Source: Roseovarius sp. THAF27
GTDB taxonomy: Bacteria > Pseudomonadota > Alphaproteobacteria > Rhodobacterales > Rhodobacteraceae
Length of the DNA: 64,000 nt
Direction of reading: 5' to 3'
Assembly: GCF_009363655.1 (NCBI RefSeq)
Contig: NZ_CP045393.1
Location: 1,550,001-1,614,000, forward strand
Each line of letters begins with the position of its first letter. Position 1 is the first letter of the stretch. Positions 1 through 9,206 of the stretch are shown one piece after another. The notes below the pieces were generated by a model. It made no database searches. It was given only the letters and a program-made list of their open reading frames with translations, and was not told where the DNA came from. The translations under genes were made by a program, and so were the position numbers.

Positions 1-1
1 G

Positions 2-559
2 CAAGGCGCGTTCCTGAAGGGCGGCCTGCGCCGCTGGACCACGCAGATCGCGGGCAAGCGGCGGGGCTATTCCTCGGGGATCATCGAGGATGTGACCGGC
101 GAGCCCGTGATCGAGGGGAACACGATCTTTGCCGGCAACCACAGCGGACGGACCGTGGCGCTGAACCTTGGCAATGGCGAGCGGCTGTGGACCGCAGCAG
201 ACGGGCCGCTTTATCGGGTGTGGCCCGCGGGCGACTCGATCTTCATGGTGTCGGACCGCAACGAGCTTCTGCGGCTGGCGCAATCCGACGGGCGGCGCCT
301 GTGGAGCGTGAAGCTGCCGTTCTTCACCAAGTCGAAGCCCAAGAAACAGGCGCGGATCTTTGCCCATCACGGGCCGATCATCGCCGGGGGCCGGCTGATC
401 ATCGCGTCGAGCGACGGGCTGATGCGGTTCTTCGACCCGACCAATGGCGCATCTCTGGGACAGGTGCAGATGCCGGGCGGGGCGACGACCAACCCGGTGG
501 TGGCCGGAAACACGCTCTATGTCGTGTCGTCCAAGGGCCAGTTGATGGCTTTCCGTTAA
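2..559 (+). CDS. bamB: Outer-membrane assembly lipoprotein BamB, C-terminal part (partial)
   Basis: The reading frame is open from the left edge of the window, so the N-terminus and lipobox are missing. The visible ~185 residues contain PQQ-type beta-propeller blades: repeated G-x-x-L-W-T/S strands, DG-x-R/G turns and the motif V-x-G-x-x-L-Y-V near the end. BamB is the propeller subunit of the BAM complex that inserts outer-membrane beta-barrels. Being directly upstream of der is the usual order in alphaproteobacteria and supports the call over a generic PQQ-repeat protein. Confidence 0.85.
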   Translation, partial: QGAFLKGGLRRWTTQIAGKRRGYSSGIIEDVTGEPVIEGNTIFAGNHSGRTVALNLGNGERLWTAADGPLYRVWPAGDSIFMVSDRNELLRLAQSDGRRLWSVKLPFFTKSKPKKQARIFAHHGPIIAGGRLIIASSDGLMRFFDPTNGASLGQVQMPGGATTNPVVAGNTLYVVSSKGQLMAFR

Positions 560-643
560 GCCGGACATGGTGTAACAGGGCGCTTTCGCAGGGGCCCTGA
601 TGCGCAGGGTCCGCGCGGTTCATCCGATCCGGAGCCTGAAAAG

Positions 644-2107
644 ATGAGTTTCACACTGGCAATCGTGGGCCGCCCAAACGTGGGCAAATCCACGCTGTTC
701 AACCGGCTTGTGGGTAAGCGGTTGGCGCTGGTCGACGACCAGCCGGGTGTCACGCGCGACCTGCGGGAGGGGGACGCGCGGCTGGCCGACCTGCGGTTCA
801 CGGTGATCGACACCGCCGGGCTGGAGGATGCCACCGACGACAGCCTTGAAGGTCGGATGCGCAAGCTGACCGAGCGGGCGGTGGACATGGCCGATGTGTG
901 CCTGTTCCTGATCGACGCGCGGGCCGGGGTGACGGCGCTCGATGAGATGTTCGCCGAGATCCTGCGCAAGCGGGCCGATCACGTCTTTGTCGCCGCCAAC
1001 AAGTCCGAGGGTAGCGCCGCTGATGCCGGCGTGCTGGAGGCCTACAGCCTGGGGCTGGGCGAGCCGATCCGCCTGTCCGCCGAGCATGGCGAGGGGATGC
1101 ACGACCTTTACACGGCGCTGTTGCCGCTGGCCGACGGGTACGCCGAGCGGGCCGAGGCGGAGGCGCCCGAGGTGGACGTGGCGGTGGACGAAGATGGCGA
1201 GGCGGACCCCGAGGGCGTGCGCAAGCCCACCAAGGCGCGCCCCCTTCAGGTGGCGGTGGTGGGGCGGCCCAACGCGGGCAAGTCGACGCTGATCAACAAG
1301 GTCCTGGGCGAGGACCGGCTGTTGACCGGGCCCGAGGCGGGGATCACGCGGGATGCGATCTCGGTCCGGATGGACTGGGACGGACTGCCGATGCGGATCT
1401 TCGACACCGCCGGGATGCGCAAAAAGGCCAAGGTGCAGGAAAAGCTGGAAAAACTGTCGGTGAGCGACGGTTTGCGGGCGGTGAAGTTCGCCGAGGTCGT
1501 GGTGGTTCTGCTGGATGCCGCCATTCCGTTCGAGCAGCAGGATCTGCGCATCGCCGACCTCGCGGAGCGCGAGGGGCGCGCGGTGGTCGTGGCGGTGAAC
1601 AAGTGGGACATCGAGGACGACAAGCAGGGCAAGCTGCGCGACATGCGCGAGGCGTTCGAGCGGCTGTTGCCGCAGCTGCGCGGCGCGCCTCTGGTGACGG
1701 TCTCGGCCAAGACGGGCAAGGGGCTGGACCGGCTGCACGCCGCGGTCGAGAAGGCCTATGACGTCTGGAACCGGCGGGTCAGCACGGCGCGGCTCAACCG
1801 CTGGCTGACGGGCGTGCTGGAGGCGCATCCGCCGCCCGCGCCGGGCGGGCGTCGGATCAAGCTGCGCTACATGACCCAGGCCAAGACGCGGCCGCCGGGA
1901 TTTGTGGTGATGTGCAGCCATCCCGACAAGATGCCGGCGAGCTATTCGCGCTATCTTGTCAACGGGTTGCGGGAAGACTTTGACATGCCGGGCACGCCCA
2001 TTCGCCTGACTCTGCGGTCGCAATCGGACAAGAACCCCTACAAGGCCAAGAAGAAGGCCGGGCCGTCGAAGCTGCGCAAGCACATCAAGGGGCGGGGCCC
2101 TAGCTGA
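644..2107 (+). CDS. der: GTPase Der (EngA), ribosome assembly
   Basis: A 487-residue tandem GTPase of the Der family, which acts in maturation of the 50S ribosomal subunit. There are two complete G domains. G1 loops GRPNVGKST (residues 9-17) and GRPNAGKST (about 207-215), and DTAG G3 loops near 56 and 252. The second domain has a canonical NKWD G4 motif. The first has NKSE, an Asp-to-Glu change in the guanine-specificity motif. A KH-like C-terminal domain follows, with a basic tail. The gene follows bamB by 84 bp and its last codons overlap the convergent TspO-like gene by 8 bp. Confidence 0.97.
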   Translation: MSFTLAIVGRPNVGKSTLFNRLVGKRLALVDDQPGVTRDLREGDARLADLRFTVIDTAGLEDATDDSLEGRMRKLTERAVDMADVCLFLIDARAGVTALDEMFAEILRKRADHVFVAANKSEGSAADAGVLEAYSLGLGEPIRLSAEHGEGMHDLYTALLPLADGYAERAEAEAPEVDVAVDEDGEADPEGVRKPTKARPLQVAVVGRPNAGKSTLINKVLGEDRLLTGPEAGITRDAISVRMDWDGLPMRIFDTAGMRKKAKVQEKLEKLSVSDGLRAVKFAEVVVVLLDAAIPFEQQDLRIADLAEREGRAVVVAVNKWDIEDDKQGKLRDMREAFERLLPQLRGAPLVTVSAKTGKGLDRLHAAVEKAYDVWNRRVSTARLNRWLTGVLEAHPPPAPGGRRIKLRYMTQAKTRPPGFVVMCSHPDKMPASYSRYLVNGLREDFDMPGTPIRLTLRSQSDKNPYKAKKKAGPSKLRKHIKGRGPS

Positions 2108-2813
2108 GGCGGTCGGGCCGGCCGCGCAGCACGAGGAGCGCGAGGGCGACCACCCCCGCGCCGCTGAGCGCGAGCACCGGCCAGTTGACGGGATCGGCGT
2201 TGGTGACGGCGATGCCGACCAGCGCCCAGACGACCGCGGCGGCGAATTCCGGCGTGTCGGGACGCAGGGCCAGCATTGCCGCCGACAGGGCCAGCGCCAG
2301 CGCGATCATCAGCAGGGCCGCCGTCGGTTGGGACAGGACCCCGTAGCCCGCCAGCAGGAGGCCGAGCGCCACGCAGGACGCGGCGGTCAGCCAGCCGGTA
2401 TAGAGCGCGATCGGCGTGCGCAGCCAGATCCTGTCGCGCGTGCCCGCCCGGATGAGCGCCAGCGCAGCGGTGCCCCACATCAGCCAGATCAGCGCCGTGG
2501 CCCAGGCGGGGCTGATATTGGCCACCGGGATCCAGGCCGAGCCGAGGACGAGGCTGACGATGTAGGGCCAACGCATCGCGTCCCAGGCCGGGTCGTCGTA
2601 GCGGTTGATCAATCCGAACAGCGCCCCTGCCAGAAGCCAGATGTAGATCAGCCCCCAGATGGAGAAGGCATAGCCGGCAGGCTGAACCGGGGGGGTGTCC
2701 TGGGGGATCGGGAACTGCCCGGCGCTGAAGCCGTTGAACCCGCTGATGTAGACCGGAGACATGGCGAAGAGAATGGCGGCCACCAACGCGAAGATTGCCT
2801 TGACCTTGTGCAT
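2100..2813 (-). CDS. TspO/MBR-related tryptophan-rich membrane protein
   Basis: A 237-residue very hydrophobic protein with about seven predicted membrane segments. The stretch around residues 50-65 ([10 protein letters not shown]) and the many Trp residues resemble the TspO/MBR tryptophan-rich sensory family. The protein is longer than classical TspO (about 160 residues). TspO proteins bind porphyrins in photosynthetic relatives, but no ligand role can be read here. A GGAGG ribosome-binding site lies just before the ATG. The 3' end overlaps der in the convergent direction. It is divergent from the desaturase gene. Confidence 0.65.
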   Translation of the reverse strand: MHKVKAIFALVAAILFAMSPVYISGFNGFSAGQFPIPQDTPPVQPAGYAFSIWGLIYIWLLAGALFGLINRYDDPAWDAMRWPYIVSLVLGSAWIPVANISPAWATALIWLMWGTAALALIRAGTRDRIWLRTPIALYTGWLTAASCVALGLLLAGYGVLSQPTAALLMIALALALSAAMLALRPDTPEFAAAVVWALVGIAVTNADPVNWPVLALSGAGVVALALLVLRGRPDRLS

Positions 2814-2965
2814 GTTGCCTCCTTGTTTTCGGCGCCGCGACGCGCGCGATGAAATTTCACGAACGACCCTTGCAAATCACTGAAATAGTTTCAAATTACA
2901 CTTGTCCACGGTATCATTCCTGTTGTGTCGTTTTTTCTTGTCCGTCCTTTGAGGGGCAGTCGATC

Positions 2966-3955
2966 ATGACCATCCGAGACTATCTTAGGGATTATGCGCA
3001 AAAGTCCGATGGGATGGGCGCGCTGAGCCTTGGCGCGACCTTCGCCGTCTATGGCGCTGCTCTGGGCCTCGGCGCGTGGGCCTGGCCGGCCTGGTGGGCG
3101 GTGCTGCCGTGTGTCGTGGTGTTGTCCTTCGCGTCGGTGCGGCTTTACGTGTTGCAGCATGATTGCGGGCATTATTCGCTATTCGCGACGCGGTGGGCGA
3201 ACGACGTGGCGGGGCATGTGCTGTCGGTGTTTTCGCTGACGCCCTACCGGGTCATGCAGTACAACCACAATCAGCACCATGCCTACCTGGGCAACCTGGA
3301 GCATCGCGAGACCACCGAGGTCTATACCATGACCTTGCAGGAATGGCGGGATGCCGGAGCCTGGACGCGGGTGTGGTACCGGATCTATCGCAACCCGGTC
3401 GTGATGCTGAGCCTGGGCGGGATCTATGCCTATTTCATCGCCTATCGCTGGCCGGTGAACACCATGAAGGTGGGCCCGTGGGGCGTGGTGGCGCACAACA
3501 TCGCGGTCGCCGCCTATGTCGCGGCGGTCTGGGCGCTGCTTGGGGTGCCTGGGCTGGTGGTGCTGGGCGCAAGCGCGGTGCTGGCCGGCGTGATCGGGGT
3601 GTTCCTTGTCTACTTGCAGCATAATTTCGAGGACACCTACTGGGATCGCAAGCCGGACCTCGATTTCCGCAAGGCGACGCTGGAAGGTTCGTCGAGCCTG
3701 GACCTGGGGCATTGGTGGGATATCGGGACCGGCAACATCGCCTATCACGATCTGCACCATTACAACCCGCAGATCCCGTCCTACAACCTGCGCCGGGCGC
3801 AGAAGAACCTGCCCGACGACCTGCGCGTGCATGATGAGATCCGCTGGCGCGAGGCGCTGGCGAGTTTCCGGCTGAAACTGTGGGACGAGGAGAGCGGCAA
3901 ACTGGTGCCGTTTCCGCGCCATCGCAGCCCGCGCGAGGCGGCGGTGCGGGCCTGA
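2966..3955 (+). CDS. Membrane fatty acid desaturase
   Basis: A 329-residue di-iron integral-membrane desaturase. The three histidine boxes are intact: HDCGH (65-69), HNQHH (101-105) and HDLHH (261-265), separated by paired hydrophobic segments. Such enzymes introduce double bonds into acyl chains of membrane lipids. This one most resembles the acyl-lipid omega-6/DesA group; its positional specificity cannot be read. The ATG at 2966 is chosen because GAGGGG lies 8 bp upstream. A longer in-frame start at 2849 has no such signal. The stop codon lies inside a 30-bp perfect palindrome. Confidence 0.88.
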   Translation: MTIRDYLRDYAQKSDGMGALSLGATFAVYGAALGLGAWAWPAWWAVLPCVVVLSFASVRLYVLQHDCGHYSLFATRWANDVAGHVLSVFSLTPYRVMQYNHNQHHAYLGNLEHRETTEVYTMTLQEWRDAGAWTRVWYRIYRNPVVMLSLGGIYAYFIAYRWPVNTMKVGPWGVVAHNIAVAAYVAAVWALLGVPGLVVLGASAVLAGVIGVFLVYLQHNFEDTYWDRKPDLDFRKATLEGSSSLDLGHWWDIGTGNIAYHDLHHYNPQIPSYNLRRAQKNLPDDLRVHDEIRWREALASFRLKLWDEESGKLVPFPRHRSPREAAVRA

Positions 3956-3980
3956 AATTCTTCGTACGAAGAATTTCAGG
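3951..3980. repeat. 30-bp perfect palindrome overlapping the desaturase stop codon
   Basis: The sequence from 3951 to 3980 is identical to its own reverse complement over 30 bp, centred on CGTACG. It includes the desaturase TGA. It forms a pair with the palindrome at 3983-4004. Both sit between convergent genes, where a bidirectional transcript-end structure is plausible. See the finding on tandem palindromes. Confidence 0.95.
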
Positions 3981-3982
3981 TG

Positions 3983-4004
3983 AGATTATTCGTGCGAATA
4001 ATCT
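3983..4004. repeat. 22-bp near-perfect palindrome, second of a pair
   Basis: Ten-base arms AGATTATTCG and CGAATAATCT flank a central TG. The arm sequence differs from that of the first palindrome, although the layout (A/T-rich arm, CG-rich centre) is the same. It ends just before the 3' end of the DUF427 gene and is followed by TGGCGC, as at the fabD-fabG pair. Confidence 0.9.
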
Positions 4005-4010
4005 GGCGCG

Positions 4011-4352
4011 TCAGACCTGTTCGACGGTGACATCGTCGGAGGAGTAGAATGCGAGGTGGTCCTTGATCCGGGCCACGTCGGGCTTGGGGTCCTCGTAGCT
4101 CCAGGCGGCGTTTTCCAGGGTCTTGCTCTTGGTGACGATCGAGAAATAGCTGGCCTCGCCCTTGTGCGGGCAGGTGGTGCGGTGATCGCTTTCGTCGAGG
4201 AAGGCCATGGCGATGTCTTCGCGCGGGAAATAGATCACGTCGTTCAGGCCCTCCTCGGCCAGAACCAATGCGTTCCTGCTTTCGACCAGCACCGCGCCGC
4301 CTGCGCGGACCGTCCATGTGCCGTCTGCCTTGTGGATCGTGATCTTTGCCAT
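4011..4352 (-). CDS. DUF427 family protein
   Basis: A 113-residue protein with the DUF427 pattern: an N-terminal strand-turn-strand with V-x-V-x-x-G-G-x-V-L-x-S-x, then Y-F-P-x-x-D-I, TxCPHKGEASY-F and W-x-Y-x-x-P. The Cys and His of TCPHKG are the most conserved part of the family. Its biochemical role is not established. It lies 101 bp downstream of pepP on the same strand, without an obvious promoter between them. Confidence 0.85.
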   Translation of the reverse strand: MAKITIHKADGTWTVRAGGAVLVESRNALVLAEEGLNDVIYFPREDIAMAFLDESDHRTTCPHKGEASYFSIVTKSKTLENAAWSYEDPKPDVARIKDHLAFYSSDDVTVEQV

Positions 4353-4453
4353 GTCTTTTCCTTCCCTCGTGAAGCCACTTTAGGCACCGGGACAGGCCCC
4401 GGTGTCAAGCTGTTGGCCTGTGCGGTGTCGCGCAGGCATGTCACAGTTTCATG

Positions 4454-6280
4454 TCAGAGGGGCGCGGTGGCCCCGGTCAGCCAGTCGCGCGAGGCGTCGT
4501 CGAGACGCGGCCCGATGCGGTCGCGGCAGGTGGCGTGATAGGCGTTGAGCCAGTCGCGTTCGGGGTCCGAGAGCGCGGCTGCGTCGATCAGGCGGCGGTC
4601 GATGGGCACGTAGTTGAGCGTGGTGAAGTGCAGCATCTGGCGGGTATCGTCGCCATCGGGCAGGGCCGGGGCGAGGGTGACCACCACGAGGTTTTCGATG
4701 CGGATGCCGAAGGCGCCTTCGCTGTAGTATCCCGGCTCGTTCGACAGGATCATGCCGGGCCTGAGCGGTTCGGTCGAGGCGCGCGACAGGCGCTGCGGGC
4801 CTTCGTGGACGCATAAGTGCACGCCGACGCCGTGGCCGGTGCCGTGGTCGTAATCCTGCCCGGCTTGCCAGAGCGGCATGCGCGCGATGGCGTCGAGATC
4901 GCGCCCCGACAGACCCTTGGGCCAGCGGGCGCGGCTCATGGCGATCATGCCTTGCAGGACGCGGGTGAAGGCGGCGCGCTCGGTGTCGCCGGGCGTGCCC
5001 ACGGCCAGGGTGCGGGTGATGTCGGTGGTGCCGTCCTGGTACTGCCCGCCGCTGTCGAGGACGAGCAGGTCGCCGTCCTGAAGGGTGCGGTCGGTCGCCT
5101 CCGAGACGCGGTAATGCGGCAGGGCGCCGTGCGGGCCGGAGCCGGCGATGGTGTCGAAGGAGATATCCAGGAGCGCGCCGGTGTCGCGGCGGCAGGCCTC
5201 GAGCTTTTTCACCACGTCGATTTCGGTGATCGTGCCGGGGGCCTGGGCGTCGAACCACGCAAGGAAGGTGCACATGGCGGCGGCGTCGCGCAGATGCGCC
5301 TTGGTGGTGGCAGCGATCTCGGCGTCGGTCTTGCAGGCTTTGGGCAGGATGCAGGGATCGCCGGCATAGGCGATGTCGGTGCCGGCGTCTTCGAGCAGCG
5401 TCACGATGCGCAGGGGCACCGAGCCGTGGTCGAGCCGGACGGGGCCGGAGAGGGCGCTGATGGCGGGTTCGAAATCCTGCGGCAGAGCAAGGCGGATGTC
5501 CTCGGCGAGGTGGGCGCGCACCGCGTCGTCGAGCTTGGCGGGGTCGATGTAGAGATCGAACTTGGCGTCGTCATGCAGGATGGCGAAGGCGTGCGGGATC
5601 GGGTTGCGGGGGATGTCGCTGCCCCGGATGTTCAGGAGCCACGCGATGGAATCGGGCAGGGTGAGGATGGCGGCGCGGTGGCCGTCCGCGCGCAGGGTCG
5701 CGGCAAGCTCGCGGCGCTTGTCGGCGTGGGATTTGCCGGCGAGATCGTCGGGATAGACGCGCACCGCGCCCGTGGGCGGGGCGGGGCGGTCGGGCCAGGT
5801 GCGGTCGAGAAGGTTCTCGGTGGGGGTGAGCGTGATCTGCTTGCCCTTGAGGCCCTCCTCGATCGCGGCGATCTGTTCGGGCGTGTAGAGCCACGGGTCG
5901 TAGGCGACCGTTCCACCGTTCGGCAGGTGCGTCTTCAGCCAGCCGGCAGGCCGGGTATCGGGCCAGTCGACGGGCGTGAAGTGATCGGTGTCGACCTGGG
6001 CGCGGACCTGGCCGCGGTAACGGCCGTCGACGAAGACGCCGGCGATGTCCTGCAGCACGATGCAGAAGCCCGCCGAGCCGGTGAAGCCGGTGAGCCAGGC
6101 CAGGCGCTCGTCGCCCGGCGCGACATATTCGCCCTGATGCGCGTCGGCGCGGGGGATCATGAAGCCGTCGACGCCCTCGCGCTCCAGTTCCGCGCGCAGG
6201 AGTTTCAGGCGCGGCGGGCCCTGTTCGGGCGAAGACGTTTCGGTGAAGGACTGGAAGACGGTGTCGGGCAGATCTGTCAT
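4454..6280 (-). CDS. pepP: Xaa-Pro aminopeptidase (M24B family, aminopeptidase P)
   Basis: A 608-residue aminopeptidase P of the long form, with two creatinase-like N-terminal domains and a C-terminal pita-bread metallopeptidase domain. The metal-ligand motifs are visible: LDSGGQY-x-D-G-T-T-D-I-T-R (two Asp), GHGVGVHLCVHEGP (His), SNEPGYY (Glu) and a late G-I-R-I-E-N (Glu). The family removes N-terminal residues preceding proline. The ATG at 6280 begins M-T-D-L-P-D-T-V. The frame stays open upstream to 6373 but crosses the palindrome block, so that extension is rejected. Confidence 0.93.
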   Translation of the reverse strand: MTDLPDTVFQSFTETSSPEQGPPRLKLLRAELEREGVDGFMIPRADAHQGEYVAPGDERLAWLTGFTGSAGFCIVLQDIAGVFVDGRYRGQVRAQVDTDHFTPVDWPDTRPAGWLKTHLPNGGTVAYDPWLYTPEQIAAIEEGLKGKQITLTPTENLLDRTWPDRPAPPTGAVRVYPDDLAGKSHADKRRELAATLRADGHRAAILTLPDSIAWLLNIRGSDIPRNPIPHAFAILHDDAKFDLYIDPAKLDDAVRAHLAEDIRLALPQDFEPAISALSGPVRLDHGSVPLRIVTLLEDAGTDIAYAGDPCILPKACKTDAEIAATTKAHLRDAAAMCTFLAWFDAQAPGTITEIDVVKKLEACRRDTGALLDISFDTIAGSGPHGALPHYRVSEATDRTLQDGDLLVLDSGGQYQDGTTDITRTLAVGTPGDTERAAFTRVLQGMIAMSRARWPKGLSGRDLDAIARMPLWQAGQDYDHGTGHGVGVHLCVHEGPQRLSRASTEPLRPGMILSNEPGYYSEGAFGIRIENLVVVTLAPALPDGDDTRQMLHFTTLNYVPIDRRLIDAAALSDPERDWLNAYHATCRDRIGPRLDDASRDWLTGATAPL

Positions 6281-6335
6281 GGGCAAAGTGCTAGGGCCGC
6301 GCGGGATGAAGTGCAAGTGTGGCGGTGAGAGCGGA

Positions 6336-6357
6336 CCATTTTCCGCGCGGAAAATGG
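6336..6357. repeat. 22-bp perfect palindrome (first of three)
   Basis: A perfect self-complementary stretch, CCATTTTCCGC followed by GCGGAAAATGG. It lies between the cobT 3' end and the pepP start and is abutted by two more palindromes. Confidence 0.95.
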
Positions 6358-6383
6358 GATGGAAAATGCGCATTTTCCATCCC
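6356..6383. repeat. 28-bp perfect palindrome (second of three)
   Basis: GGGATGGAAAATGC followed by GCATTTTCCATCCC, with no mismatch. It shares its first two bases with the preceding palindrome and its last three with the next one. Confidence 0.95.
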
Positions 6384-6404
6384 GGAATTTGCGCAAATTC
6401 CGGG
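6381..6404. repeat. 24-bp perfect palindrome (third of three)
   Basis: CCCGGAATTTGC followed by GCAAATTCCGGG, with no mismatch. It ends 3 bp before the cobT stop codon (minus strand), so all three palindromes would lie in the cobT 3' untranslated region. Confidence 0.95.
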
Positions 6405-6406
6405 GC

Positions 6407-8281
6407 CTAGCTGGCGCGCCTCATCCCCATCACCCGGGCGCGGGCGCGCGGGTCGCTGTCGAAGAGCGCGGCGAGCTGTTCGGTCATCACCCCGGCCAGC
6501 TGGTCGGCGTCGGTGATGGTGACGGCGCGGTTGTAATAGCGCGTCACGTCGTGGCCGATACCGATGGCCAGAAGTTCCACCTGCTTGCGGCGTTCGACCA
6601 TGGCGATCACGTCGCGCAGGTGCTTTTCGAGATAGTTGGCGGGGTTCACCGACAGGGTGGAATCGTCCACCGGGGCGCCGTCGGAGATGACCATCAGGAT
6701 CTTGCGCGCCTCGCGCCGGCCGGCAAGCCGCCGGTGCGCCCATTCCAGCGCCTCGCCGTCGATGTTTTCCTTCAGGAGCCCTTCTTTCATCATCAGGCCC
6801 AGGTTGGAACGGGTGCGGCGCATGGGCGCGTCGGCGGATTTGTAGATGATGTGGCGCAGGTCGTTCAGGCGGCCGGGCAGTTGCGGGCGGCCTTCGTTCA
6901 GCCAGCTCTCGCGGCTTTGGCCGCCTTTCCACGCGCGGGTGGTGAATCCGAGGATCTCGACCTTGACGTTGCAGCGTTCAAGCGTGCGCGCGAGCACGTC
7001 GGCGCAGATTGCGGCGATGGAGATGGGACGCCCGCGCATGGAGCCGGAATTGTCCAAGAGCAGCGTGACGACAGTGTCGCGGAACTCAGTGTCCTTTTCG
7101 ACCTTGAAGCTGAGCGGCGTGGTGGGGTTTGCCACGACGCGGGCGAGGCGGCCGGCATCGAGGATGCCTTCTTCGCGGTCGAATTCCCACGAGCGGTTCT
7201 GTTGTGCCTGAAGGCGGCGCTGCAGCTTGTTGGCAAGCCGGCTGACGGCGCCCTTGAGTGGTTCGAGCTGCTGGTCGAGGAAGGCGCGGAGGCGTTCCAG
7301 CTCGATGGGCTCGGCCAAGTCCTCGGCGTGGATTTCCTCGTCGAAGGCGGAATTGTAGACGGCGTAATTCGGGTCGGCGTCAGAGAAGGGTTGCGGCGCG
7401 GGGGGATCGAGCGGGGCCTCGCCTTCGGGCATTTCGGTTTCGTCGCCCTGTTCCTGGTCGGCCATGTCGTCCATGCTGACCTGGGCCTGGGCCTCGTCCT
7501 GCTGCTGATCCTGGGATTGCTCGGGGTCGGCGTCGGCCTCGGCCTCGTCGCTGTCATCCTCGCCGGTGCTGTCGGGCTGTTCCTCTTCCTCCTGGTCCGC
7601 CTCGGCCTCGGTCTCGTCCTCGTCGTCGAGCGCGTCGGGGTCGTCGCCCAGCTGGTCGCCATAGCCCAGGTCGTCGATGATCTGGCGGGCGAAGCGGGCG
7701 AATTCGGACTGGTCGGACAGTTTGCTCTGCAGGTCCTCGAGGGTGCCGCCGGCCTGCTCCTCGATGAAGCCTTTCCAGAGCTCCATGACATTGCGCGCGC
7801 CGTCGGGCAGGTCGCGCCCGGTGGCGAGGTGGCGGATGAGATAGCCCGCGGCGTTGGCCAGGGGCGCCTCGGCGGCGTCGGTGATCTGGTTATAGCCGCG
7901 GCGGCGGGCTTCGGCGCCGATCTTGGCATCGATATTGCCGGCGGTGCCGGGCATGTGGCGCGCGCCCATCGCCTCGCACCGGGCGGTTTCCATTGCCTCG
8001 TAAAGATCCCGGGCCATGTCGCCGGGAGGGCAGTAGCGGGTGTGGGTGCCCGCATCGTGATACTTGTGGCGCAGGGCCAGCGCGTCGGCGGTGCCGCGGG
8101 CCTGCAAAACCTCGTCCTTGGTCATGCGGCGGCTGATCTGGGGCAGCCGCATGGAATCGCCAGAAACCCCGGCGGGATCGACCGAGTAGGAGACGTTAAG
8201 GTCGGGGTCGTCGGCCAGCACCTTGGTGGCCTCTGCCAGCGCCTTTTTGAAGGGATCGGCGGGGTTGTCGGAGTGCGCCAT
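6407..8281 (-). CDS. cobT: Cobaltochelatase subunit CobT
   Basis: A 624-residue large subunit of the ATP-dependent aerobic cobaltochelatase, which works with CobS and CobN to insert cobalt during B12 synthesis. An N-terminal helical domain is followed by a very acidic Asp/Glu/Gln-rich linker (about residues 205-300) and a C-terminal von Willebrand A domain. The MIDAS motif [10 protein letters not shown] is intact. The usual partner cobS is not next to it: the upstream neighbour is a small secreted protein on the same strand. Confidence 0.95.
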   Translation of the reverse strand: MAHSDNPADPFKKALAEATKVLADDPDLNVSYSVDPAGVSGDSMRLPQISRRMTKDEVLQARGTADALALRHKYHDAGTHTRYCPPGDMARDLYEAMETARCEAMGARHMPGTAGNIDAKIGAEARRRGYNQITDAAEAPLANAAGYLIRHLATGRDLPDGARNVMELWKGFIEEQAGGTLEDLQSKLSDQSEFARFARQIIDDLGYGDQLGDDPDALDDEDETEAEADQEEEEQPDSTGEDDSDEAEADADPEQSQDQQQDEAQAQVSMDDMADQEQGDETEMPEGEAPLDPPAPQPFSDADPNYAVYNSAFDEEIHAEDLAEPIELERLRAFLDQQLEPLKGAVSRLANKLQRRLQAQQNRSWEFDREEGILDAGRLARVVANPTTPLSFKVEKDTEFRDTVVTLLLDNSGSMRGRPISIAAICADVLARTLERCNVKVEILGFTTRAWKGGQSRESWLNEGRPQLPGRLNDLRHIIYKSADAPMRRTRSNLGLMMKEGLLKENIDGEALEWAHRRLAGRREARKILMVISDGAPVDDSTLSVNPANYLEKHLRDVIAMVERRKQVELLAIGIGHDVTRYYNRAVTITDADQLAGVMTEQLAALFDSDPRARARVMGMRRAS

Positions 8282-8376
8282 TCTGTGGGGACCCTGTCAC
8301 GCTGCGGTTTCAGGGATGCAACCTAGGCTGACGGGCGCGGAATGACCAGTGGGCGCGGGGCGGAAATTGCCCCGCG

Positions 8377-8781
8377 TCAGAGGATGAGCTGGCGGCAGGT
8401 CGACAGGCGCCTGTGCATGTCGCGGGAGGCGCGGTCGGCATGGGTGGCGTCGGCGCTGCGCTGTTGCAGGCGCATGAGCTGCGCCATTTCGGACCAGCCG
8501 GAGGCCTGCCAGCTGCGGGCGCGGCGCGGGTCGATGCCGGCCTCGGCGGCATGGGGCAGCATGGCTTCGAGCAGCGACTCGAAGCTGCTTTGCAATGCCC
8601 GGGTCGCGTCGCTGTCGGGGTTGTGGGTCGCGCTTTGGCGGGTGGCCATGGCGGAGTAGCGCCCGGCGCAGGTGGCGAAGGCCTCTGCCTGCTCTGCAAG
8701 GCTGAGGGCGTTCGATGGAGCGGCCAGCGTGCTCGTTATCAGAAAAGCCGCCGCCGCCAGGGTGTGCTTTTCATTTGTCAT
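8377..8781 (-). CDS. Small secreted protein of unknown function
   Basis: A 134-residue protein. Residues 1-25 form a likely signal peptide (K-H-T-L then an Ala/Leu core ending P-S-N-A-L). The mature part is helical, with one Cys near the start (F-A-T-C-A-G-R-Y) and one near the end (S-T-C-R-Q-L-I-L), possibly a disulphide. I do not recognise a named family. The gene lies 95 bp upstream of cobT on the same strand. Confidence 0.6.
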   Translation of the reverse strand: MTNEKHTLAAAAFLITSTLAAPSNALSLAEQAEAFATCAGRYSAMATRQSATHNPDSDATRALQSSFESLLEAMLPHAAEAGIDPRRARSWQASGWSEMAQLMRLQQRSADATHADRASRDMHRRLSTCRQLIL

Positions 8782-8901
8782 GTAACGAATTTATGACGCG
8801 TGTATATTTTGCGTCAATACGGCGTATATACAAAATTTGTTTCATGGCGGTAAGGATGCCGCGGGGTGATTAAGGATTGGTCAATGGGGGAGGGGTGAGA
8901 G

Positions 8902-8925
8902 ATCCTCGGGTCAAGCCGGAGGATG
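8902..8925 (+). repeat. GTCCCGGG-type short palindrome (variant R1)
   Basis: ATCCTCGGG, loop TCAAG, CCGGAGGAT: arms pair with one mismatched position. Same loop as the other members of the family. Confidence 0.75.
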
Positions 8926-8935
8926 ACGTTTAAAG

Positions 8936-9108
8936 GTGGCCGCGCGATTGCCAGACCGCGGGATGGCGAGCCGACCACCGTTCAGGGCACTTAATTTCCG
9001 AGTTCTCGCATAACCTATGATCGACGCGCCCACGTCACCCAATCGCCAGCCCGGGGGGCGGTCTGGCGATCGCGCGGCGGCGCGGGCGTGCCGCGCCTTG
9101 GTTCCGCG
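8936..9108 (-). repeat. Foldback element copy 4 (minus orientation)
   Basis: Bases 8940-8959 and 9058-9077 are inverted repeats of each other with 19 of 20 matches. Read on the minus strand, the element starts with CGGAACCAAGGCGCG, contains a 25-bp block (9039-9063) identical to 60496-60520 of copy 3, and ends in the same block that closes copy 3. It lies just beyond the serS 3' end. Confidence 0.85.
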
Positions 9109-9133
9109 TGCCCCGCTACAGACACGACGTCAT

Positions 9134-9152
9134 CCTCGGGCTAGACCCGAGG
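9134..9152. repeat. GTCCCGGG-type short palindrome (R2)
   Basis: CCTCGGG, loop CTAGA, CCCGAGG; perfect 7-base arms. Confidence 0.8.
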
Positions 9153-9169
9153 CTCTCTGAGTCGGAGAG

Positions 9170-9190
9170 GTCCCGGGTCAGGCCCGGGAC
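9170..9190 (+). repeat. GTCCCGGG-type short palindrome (R3)
   Basis: GTCCCGGG, loop TCAGG, CCCGGGAC; perfect 8-base arms. It lies 16 bp beyond the serS stop codon. Confidence 0.9.
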
Positions 9191-9206
9191 GGGGCGTGTA
9201 CCCGCC

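Larger units (their letters stand above)
8782..9206. other. Gene-free gap filled with repeats
   Basis: This 425-bp stretch holds an A/T-rich segment (8782-8850, likely the promoter region of the small secreted protein), two degenerate or short GTCCCGGG-type hairpins, one full-length one, and a foldback element (8936-9108). No credible coding frame is seen. Confidence 0.7.

Noticed and set aside
620..2083. Minus-strand open frame opposite der
   Set aside because: Der has both G domains on the plus strand; the opposite frame is a high-GC mirror.
4387..4413. CACCGGG...CCCGGTG hairpin between pepP and DUF427 as a terminator
   Set aside because: Seven-base arms but no T-run on either strand; too weak to call.
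6281..6373. Upstream extension of pepP
   Set aside because: It passes through the palindrome block and has no ribosome-binding site; M-T-D-L-P at 6280 fits.
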